Origin: Chloroflexota bacterium
GTDB taxonomy: Bacteria > Chloroflexota > Dormibacteria > Dormibacterales > Dormibacteraceae
DNA: 64,000 nt
Direction: 5' to 3'
Assembly: GCA_005888075.1 (NCBI GenBank)
Contig: VBKD01000174.1
Location: 4,061-68,060, forward strand
Shown here one piece after another: positions 59,244 through 64,000 of this stretch. A program made the position numbers and the translations under genes. The notes under the pieces were generated by a model, which was given only the letters and a program-made list of their open reading frames with translations, made no database searches and was not told where the DNA came from. The first letter of the stretch is position 1. Each line of letters starts with the position of its first letter.

Positions 59244-60017
59244 CTACTCACCATCCGGCCCGCGGTCCGCGTTCAGCCGTTTCGCATACCGCTCGCCGAG
59301 GTAGGCCTGGATCACGCGCTCGTCACGCAAAACCACACGCGGCTCTCCCTCCGCCAGCACATGCCCGAAGTCCAGGACCACTGCGCGAGTGCAGACGCCG
59401 ACGATCACCCGCATGACGTGCTCGATCAGTACGACGGTCACTCCGGTCGCATGCACCGCGCGAACCATCTCCAGTGCCTCGTCGACCTCGACCGAGTTCA
59501 GTCCCGCCATGACCTCGTCCAGGAGCAAGAGCTTGGGTTGGGTCGCGACCGCCCGGGCAACCTCCAAACGCTTACGGTCGGGGATCGTGAGAGCCGTCAC
59601 CAGGCTGCCGGCTTTGGACCGTAGGCCGACGAGGTCGAGCACTCTGTCCGCTTGCTCGAAGCTCTGCTTGACCGACAGGCTCGTCTCAGCGCTCCCGAAA
59701 AGAGCGCCGACCGCGGCGTTCTCGCGCACGGTCATCGACCCGAAGGGCTTGACGATCTGAAACGTGCGGCCGATGCCCAGCTTTGCCACCCGGTGCGGCC
59801 GCATCCCCTGGATTGGCATCCCCTGCCAGCGGATCTCGCCTGCGTCCGGCTTGTAGACGCCGCTGATGCAGTTGAGGAGCGTGGTCTTGCCGGCTCCGTT
59901 GGGACCGATCATGCCGAGGATCTCGCCCCTGGTCACAGAGATGTCGACGCCATTGAGCGCCGCCACGCCGCCGAAGCGTTTGGTCACGCCCTTCAGCTCG
60001 AGAAGTGCCGCCTCCAC
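59244..60017 (-). CDS. livG: Branched-chain amino-acid ABC transporter ATPase LivG
   Basis: About 257 aa. Walker A GPNGAGKTTLLN, Walker B KLLLLDEVMAGL, H-loop VLIEHVMRV. The ABC signature position reads TIPDRKRLEVARA, where LSYGxQRRLEIARA is usual, so the conserved Ser-Gly is altered. ATG 60017 lies 5 bp after the livM stop. Pairs with LivF. Confidence 0.92.
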   Translation of the reverse strand: MEAALLELKGVTKRFGGVAALNGVDISVTRGEILGMIGPNGAGKTTLLNCISGVYKPDAGEIRWQGMPIQGMRPHRVAKLGIGRTFQIVKPFGSMTVRENAAVGALFGSAETSLSVKQSFEQADRVLDLVGLRSKAGSLVTALTIPDRKRLEVARAVATQPKLLLLDEVMAGLNSVEVDEALEMVRAVHATGVTVVLIEHVMRVIVGVCTRAVVLDFGHVLAEGEPRVVLRDERVIQAYLGERYAKRLNADRGPDGE

Positions 60018-60022
60018 CGAGG

Positions 60023-61105
60023 TCAGATCGACGTCTCACGAAGTGAGCGTCGAAGATACGCGAGGCTCAGGCGGCTGCGTCCGCCGAAGAAGTCGATGAT
60101 GCCTCGCGGAGCGAAGATCACGACCAGCATCAACAGCAGGCCGAGGACGATCTGTGCGAACACCGCCCGCGCGTCGGATGGCAAGAACGGCAGATCAAGC
60201 GTGATCGGCAAGCTGCCGGCCAGGAACTGGATGAGAAGCTGCAGCAGGACGGCGCCCGCCGCCGGGCCGAAGACCGTGCCGGTGCCGCCGACCAGCGCCA
60301 TCAGGATCATCTGGACGTTGTATTCGATCGGAAACGAGTTCTCCTGGTTGATGAAGACGTTCCACTGCGAGAAGATGCCGCCCGCGAGCCCGGTCAGAGC
60401 GGCCGCAAGCGCGTATGCCGCCACCTTGTACGCGGTGGTGTTCACCCCAATCACCTCGGCCGCATCCTCGTTCTCTCGAATCGCGATGAGGCCGTAACCG
60501 AACCGGGAGCGCATCACCCACCAGGTAACCGCGATGGACGCAGCGGCCGCGCCCAACATCAGATAGAAGAAGAAGAGGCCGCGGTTCGGCACCGAGAAGA
60601 TCGGCAGGAAAAGCCCCGTGGCTCCGCCGAACACAGGCTGGCCGTGGTAATCGATGTTCTGTACGAGCTCGCCGACCGCGACGCCGACTCCGAGGCTTGC
60701 GACGGCGAAATAGTGGCCGCGCAGGCGAAGCAGGGGCAGCCCGACCAGCGCCGCGAAGACGGCGGCGGCCACCGGCGCGAGGGGCAGCGCCACCAGGAAA
60801 GGCCACCTGGCCTTGGCGATCAGCATTCCCGTCGTGTAGGCGCCGATGCCGAAAAACGCCACGTTCCCAAATGCGGCGTAACCGGTGAGCCCGCCGATGA
60901 TGTTCCAAGCCGTCGCCATGACGATGAACATCGCCGTGATCGTTGCGATGCGGAACCATAGGCGATCGGTGAGCAGCGGGATGTTGAGAGCTTGCGCGGC
61001 GTCCAGCGAGGTGAGCGGCGCGACCACCGCGTACGCGGCAACCGCCAGGGCCACCCCAAAGAAGATGCGCCGCCAGCGCCGATCGGGGTTGGCGTCCCGA
61101 ATCAT
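60023..61105 (-). CDS. livM: Branched-chain amino-acid ABC transporter permease LivM
   Basis: About 360 aa with about ten helices. LTGYAAFGNVAFFGIGAYT and RGHYFAVASLGVGVAVGEL are LivM signatures; the EAA-like loop is GLIAIRENEDAAEVIGVN. ATG 61105 overlaps the livH stop (ATGA); the long reading frame further upstream is a shadow of livH. Confidence 0.93.
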   Translation of the reverse strand: MIRDANPDRRWRRIFFGVALAVAAYAVVAPLTSLDAAQALNIPLLTDRLWFRIATITAMFIVMATAWNIIGGLTGYAAFGNVAFFGIGAYTTGMLIAKARWPFLVALPLAPVAAAVFAALVGLPLLRLRGHYFAVASLGVGVAVGELVQNIDYHGQPVFGGATGLFLPIFSVPNRGLFFFYLMLGAAAASIAVTWWVMRSRFGYGLIAIRENEDAAEVIGVNTTAYKVAAYALAAALTGLAGGIFSQWNVFINQENSFPIEYNVQMILMALVGGTGTVFGPAAGAVLLQLLIQFLAGSLPITLDLPFLPSDARAVFAQIVLGLLLMLVVIFAPRGIIDFFGGRSRLSLAYLRRSLRETSI

Positions 61106-61971
61106 CGGAGCCGGCCCAGCAGGCCTTGAGGCCTTGTGACCAGCACCAGCACCAGCACGCCAAATGCGATCGCGTTGGCAAAGACGGAGCCCGAGCCTGG
61201 GATCGACTGGGCGAAGGCCTCGATCAGGCCGAACGCCAGGCCACCGACCACGGTGGCGCTGACCCGTCCCAGCCCGCCGAGGATCACGACCACGAACGCC
61301 TGCAACGTGTACGGCTCGCCGGCCGTCGGCGTGATCGCCTGGATCATGCCGATGAGCCCACCCGCGACGCCCGCGCACACCGCGCCGAGGCCGAACGTGA
61401 CTGCGTAGATGTGGCGCAGGTCAATGCCAACGAGCTGCGCCGCCTCGCGATCGGCGGCCACCGCCTGGATGGCAAGCCCGGTTCGCAGGCGGTTCAGCAC
61501 GAAGGCCAACCCGCCCGCCAACAGCATGGCTATGCCAAGCGATGCGAGGCGGATGTAAGGAATGACGATGGTGCCGAGCTCCAACCCTTGCCCGGAATAG
61601 GAGGGCGTGACCGAACGAAAGTCTGACTTGAAGATGAGCAGAAGCACGTTGACCGCGATCAGATTGATGCCGAACGTGAGCAGGAACGTGAACAGGAGAG
61701 GCGCTCTGATGATGCGGTTGATCACGCCTCGCTGGAGCGCATAGCCGAACACAAAAAGGGCCACCGCGTTGATGGGCAAAGTCAGAAAGGGATCGAGGCC
61801 GAACGCGGTGAACAGCTGCCACGTGACGTAGGCGCCGATGATCACAAGCGCGCCGTGAGCGAGGTTGACGATGTTGAGGACGCCCCACACGAGCCCGAAC
61901 CCCACACCGACCGCGACGTATACCCCTCCGGCCAGCAGGCCGATGATCACTAGCTGGACGAACTCCGCCAA
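61102..61971 (-). CDS. livH: Branched-chain amino-acid ABC transporter permease LivH
   Basis: About 289 aa, eight or so helices. LVWGVLNIVNLAHGALVIIGAYV near the start and the loop AIQAVAADREAAQLVGIDL are typical of LivH. It lies 21 bp after the binding-protein gene and is coupled to livM. Together they form the membrane channel for leucine, isoleucine, valine or related substrates. Confidence 0.93.
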   Translation of the reverse strand: MAEFVQLVIIGLLAGGVYVAVGVGFGLVWGVLNIVNLAHGALVIIGAYVTWQLFTAFGLDPFLTLPINAVALFVFGYALQRGVINRIIRAPLLFTFLLTFGINLIAVNVLLLIFKSDFRSVTPSYSGQGLELGTIVIPYIRLASLGIAMLLAGGLAFVLNRLRTGLAIQAVAADREAAQLVGIDLRHIYAVTFGLGAVCAGVAGGLIGMIQAITPTAGEPYTLQAFVVVILGGLGRVSATVVGGLAFGLIEAFAQSIPGSGSVFANAIAFGVLVLVLVTRPQGLLGRLR

Positions 61972-61992
61972 CGCTTTAAGGGGTGAGCAGTT

Positions 61993-63219
61993 TCAGCGCT
62001 GGTCCCAGCTGGGAGTGGGGAACATCGGCTTGGCGTCCGCCACGTCCGGCGGGAACACCGTGTGATGCGTCCCCGTCTGGATCTGCTCGACAACCATCGG
62101 CTTGGTGAGGTTGATCCCGCGGTTGTCGAACTTGATCCGGCCGAAGAAAACAGTCACGTCGAGCGCCGCCAGCGCGTCCCGAACCTTCTTCGGATCGAGC
62201 GACTTGGCGTTTTCGATCGCGCGCTGAAGGGCGAGGCATGCGGCCGTGGACTCCGCGACGTGATAGTCGGGATCGCCGACCCCGGGGAACTTCTGCTTGT
62301 AAGCGTCGACGTATTGCTGAACTGTCAGGTAGAAGTCCGCCTTGTACTTGACCTGAGGCGTCCACTGAGAGCCGTCATAGACGTAGTCGGCGTCCTTGCC
62401 GAGTGCGCTGATGAAATCGGGAGTGGAAGGGCCGACTGAGTAGGCGAAGATCTTGGCGTTCAACTTCTGTTCTTTGGCCGCTTTGTTGATGGCTATCGCC
62501 TCCTGCAGGTGGCCCGAGTTGAGCACGATGTCAGGGTTGGCCGCTTTTGCCGCCTGCACCTCGGCCGAGAGGTTGGTGGCGCCGTTCTTGTACTTCTTGA
62601 CGGGAAACACCGTCATCCCCTTGGTGGGCGCGTAGCTGACGATCGCGTCCGCAACCTCGAGGCTGAAGTTGTCATCGGCGCTCAGCATGAAGACGGTGGC
62701 CGGCTTCGGATTCAGCGTGGCCGCCATGTCGATCACGCCCTGGAGGTACTTGTTGGCGGGGCTGAGCACTCCAAACGTGTACTTGTAGCCCTGGTTGAAG
62801 ATCGACTGCGCGGCGCCGTTGGCCTCGACCATCGGGATCTGGTTTTGCTCGGCGACGGCGGCGTCGGTCGCGGTCGCGCCGCTGCCGTATGGCCCGAGAA
62901 GGAAGTTCGCCTTGTCTTCGGTGATGAGCTTTTGCATTAGCACCGCCGACTGGTTGGCGTTGCTCGTGTCGTCGTAGTACTTGATGGAGACCGGATGCTT
63001 GGTCCCGTCGACGTTGATGCCGCCCTGCTTGTTGATCCAGTCCAGCCACAGGTCGTAACCCTGCTTGGTCAGCGTGGATTCCTTGGTCAAAGCGCCGGTT
63101 AGCCCCAGGGGGGCGCCGAGGACGATCGTCGAGCCGGTCGTGGTCGAGGGGGTCGATCCGCCGCAAGCCGCCGCCACAAAGAAGGCCGCCCCAACAATCG
63201 CAACTCGTTTTCGCAGCAC
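61993..63219 (-). CDS. Lipoprotein amino-acid-binding protein (LivJ/LivK type)
   Basis: About 408 aa. Signal peptide ending in lipobox FVAAACGGS, then a type-1 periplasmic binding fold (VLGAPLGLTGALTKESTL, GINVDGTKHPVSIKYYDD, LITEDKANFLLGPYGSG). GTG 63219 is used because TAATCT lies 8 nt upstream; TTG 63225 is only 2 nt from that box. It is the first gene of the liv operon. Substrate may be amino acids or amides. Confidence 0.92.
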   Translation of the reverse strand: MLRKRVAIVGAAFFVAAACGGSTPSTTTGSTIVLGAPLGLTGALTKESTLTKQGYDLWLDWINKQGGINVDGTKHPVSIKYYDDTSNANQSAVLMQKLITEDKANFLLGPYGSGATATDAAVAEQNQIPMVEANGAAQSIFNQGYKYTFGVLSPANKYLQGVIDMAATLNPKPATVFMLSADDNFSLEVADAIVSYAPTKGMTVFPVKKYKNGATNLSAEVQAAKAANPDIVLNSGHLQEAIAINKAAKEQKLNAKIFAYSVGPSTPDFISALGKDADYVYDGSQWTPQVKYKADFYLTVQQYVDAYKQKFPGVGDPDYHVAESTAACLALQRAIENAKSLDPKKVRDALAALDVTVFFGRIKFDNRGINLTKPMVVEQIQTGTHHTVFPPDVADAKPMFPTPSWDQR

Positions 63220-63227
63220 GAACAAGC

Positions 63228-63243
63228 AGATTAGCCCCTAATC
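63228..63243 (-). promoter_or_regulatory. liv promoter box with overlapping palindrome
   Basis: Read leftwards, TAATCT (63233-63228) lies 8 nt before GTG 63219. It is embedded in the perfect 6-3-6 inverted repeat GATTAG-CCC-CTAATC (63229-63243), a candidate operator covering the -10 region. Confidence 0.45.
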
Positions 63244-63258
63244 GAGCAATCGGCTAGC

Positions 63259-63281
63259 CCCTCCCCCCTGCGGGGGGAGGG
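63259..63281 (-). terminator. GC-rich hairpin upstream of liv operon
   Basis: CCCTCCCCCC (63259-63268) pairs with GGGGGGAGGG (63272-63281) around TGC. It lies between the MFS gene stop and the liv promoter box, so it may end leftward transcription from the MFS gene. No T run follows on either strand. Confidence 0.4.
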
Positions 63282-63302
63282 TGGCGCTCCTGCCGCGCAA
63301 CC

Positions 63303-63507
63303 GTGAAATTCCAAGCTGAGTTGACGCAATCGGGATTCCGCCTGTTCGGCACCAAAGATGCGCTTCAGCTGTGGAATTCCGCCTCTTTGGCGCCAAGAGT
63401 GCGTATCAATGGCCTGAAACCATCGTCCCGCCCTCCAGGCGTCACCGCCCCGCCCCTTTCACTGTCGCTACTTAGCGCTCACGGCCACATGTGTCCAGGA
63501 ATTTCAC
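63303..63507. mobile_element. Possible MITE-like element or IS-end relic
   Basis: GTGAAATTCC (63303-63312) and GGAATTTCAC (63498-63507) form a perfect 10-bp terminal inverted repeat around 205 bp without a gene. Inside are two degenerate copies of a 41-bp unit (63335 and 63376). No transposase and no clear target-site duplication are seen. Its right end touches the MFS stop codon. The 63220-63507 gap holds no other gene. Confidence 0.4.
63335..63416. repeat. Two degenerate 41-bp direct repeats
   Basis: ATTCCGCCTGTTCGGCACCA (from 63335) and ATTCCGCCTCTTTGGCGCCA (from 63376) begin copies 41 bp apart and continue in similar fashion to TGCG; the second contains the palindrome TTGGCGCCAA. Confidence 0.55.
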
Positions 63508-64000
63508 CTAGGCGCTTTGCGCCGTGCTGATCTCGGTCGGCAAGGCTGCCGTGCCGTGGTACCGCGACCGGGCCAAGGCGGCGATCACGACCACCGGCAC
63601 GCTGATCACGGTTGCGGCGAAAAACAGCTCGCGGTACAGACTGCCTTGCACCAGGTAGGCGCCAAGCCCGCTCCCGATCGCGCCACCGGTGAACGCTCCC
63701 GTGACGAAGAGGGCGGCGGCCGTGCCCCGCACCTCCGGCGCGATATCCGTCGCCCACGCCTGCAGCGTCGAGTGCATGAACGAGTAGCAGCCGCCGATCA
63801 GCACGCTGGCGAGAAGGATCGCCACCAGGTGCTGGTCGATCGTCGCCACAAGGTAGCCACCGATGGCCATCGCGCCTCCGATGCAGATCGGTAGCCAGGC
63901 GGGCACCCGCGAGGTGATCCGCTTGACGATCTTGGTCCCGACCAGCACCGCGACCCCATAAGTCGCGACCACCAGGCCGGCGACCGCGGCGCTGGTGCCG
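63508..64000 (-). CDS. MFS transporter, C-terminal part (right edge)
   Basis: The frame is open through the right edge, so the N-terminal helices lie outside. The visible 160 or so residues hold about five helices (WLPICIGGAMAIGGYLVATI, FVTGAFTGGAIGSGLGAYLV, LFFAATVISVPVVVIAALA) with APEVRGTAAAL typical of an MFS fold. The internal GTG at 63972 is not the start because coding continues upstream. Ends next to the repeat-bounded element. Substrate unknown. Confidence 0.82.
   Translation of the reverse strand, partial: GTSAAVAGLVVATYGVAVLVGTKIVKRITSRVPAWLPICIGGAMAIGGYLVATIDQHLVAILLASVLIGGCYSFMHSTLQAWATDIAPEVRGTAAALFVTGAFTGGAIGSGLGAYLVQGSLYRELFFAATVISVPVVVIAALARSRYHGTAALPTEISTAQSA

Noticed and set aside
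1..64000. CRISPR arrays, prophage genes, intact transposases, rRNA operons
   Set aside because: No regularly spaced repeats, phage structural genes, transposase motifs or rRNA sequences were seen on either strand.

Overview
The window is a compact, high-GC (about two-thirds G+C by eye) bacterial chromosome segment. I see no phage, plasmid, CRISPR or intact insertion sequence. The gene content fits a monoderm or monoderm-like soil bacterium: LytR-CpsA-Psr protein, LysM/CHAP wall hydrolase, YkuD L,D-transpeptidase, DUF1206, DUF4032, lipoprotein binding proteins without an outer-membrane apparatus, and trehalose glycosyltransferase. The candidate lineages are Chloroflexota/Dormibacterota or a deep Actinomycetota relative; this is inference, since there is no rRNA or marker gene to settle it. 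Many starts are GTG or TTG, operon genes commonly overlap by 4 bp, and several genes start 5-8 nt after a TANNNT box, which suggests leaderless mRNAs.

Layout. 1-3.7 kb: two secreted paralogues of unknown function, the first cut by the left edge. 3.7-6.2 kb: HMG-CoA-lyase-family enzyme, M32 carboxypeptidase and tRNA-Arg(TCT). 6.2-12.6 kb: divalent-cation transport (CorA, CDF-like membrane protein, and a two-gene unit of MgtE-type sensor plus divergent Nramp), interleaved with small uncharacterised proteins. 12.7-17.6 kb: cell envelope (LCP protein, beta-propeller, GT51-only glycosyltransferase) and a two-component system. 17.8-24.6 kb: gamma-glutamyltransferase family, SDR, LysM/CHAP hydrolase with a long leader, two MFS transporters and tRNA-Tyr(GTA). 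24.6-27.7 kb: sugar ABC transporter without ATPase. 27.8-34.8 kb: M50 protease, a tightly coupled lipid-kinase/PAP2/PAP2/gluconokinase operon, DUF1206, a YiiX-like hydrolase, a zinc-ribbon MBL protein and a broken RibD-type reductase.

34.9-41.2 kb is a complete polyol-utilisation locus. LacI regulator and PfkB kinase are divergent from binding protein, two permeases and a zinc dehydrogenase, with paired palindromic operators between them. The likely flow is ABC uptake, oxidation to a ketose, then phosphorylation. 41.3-50 kb carries LysR and LuxR regulators, two stand-alone receivers, L,D-transpeptidase, a broken GT4 gene and a stress group (HdeD-like, MscS, TreT-like GT4, Hsp20). 50-58.5 kb has a ScyD/ScyE-like secreted protein, a DUF5937-ArsR regulator facing a 54-aa peptide across a perfect palindrome, DUF4032, split CheB and CheR-PAS proteins without a kinase, a winged-helix regulator and a NarL-type regulator. 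58.5-63.2 kb is a full Liv-type branched-chain amino-acid ABC operon, followed by a short terminal-repeat-bounded element and the 3' end of an MFS gene.

The most unusual items are the MgtE-sensor/Nramp pair, the ArsR/peptide/operator unit, the kinase-less CheB-CheR-PAS island, the CTG-started livF, two genes broken by internal deletion, and the possible mobile-element relic at 63.3-63.5 kb.
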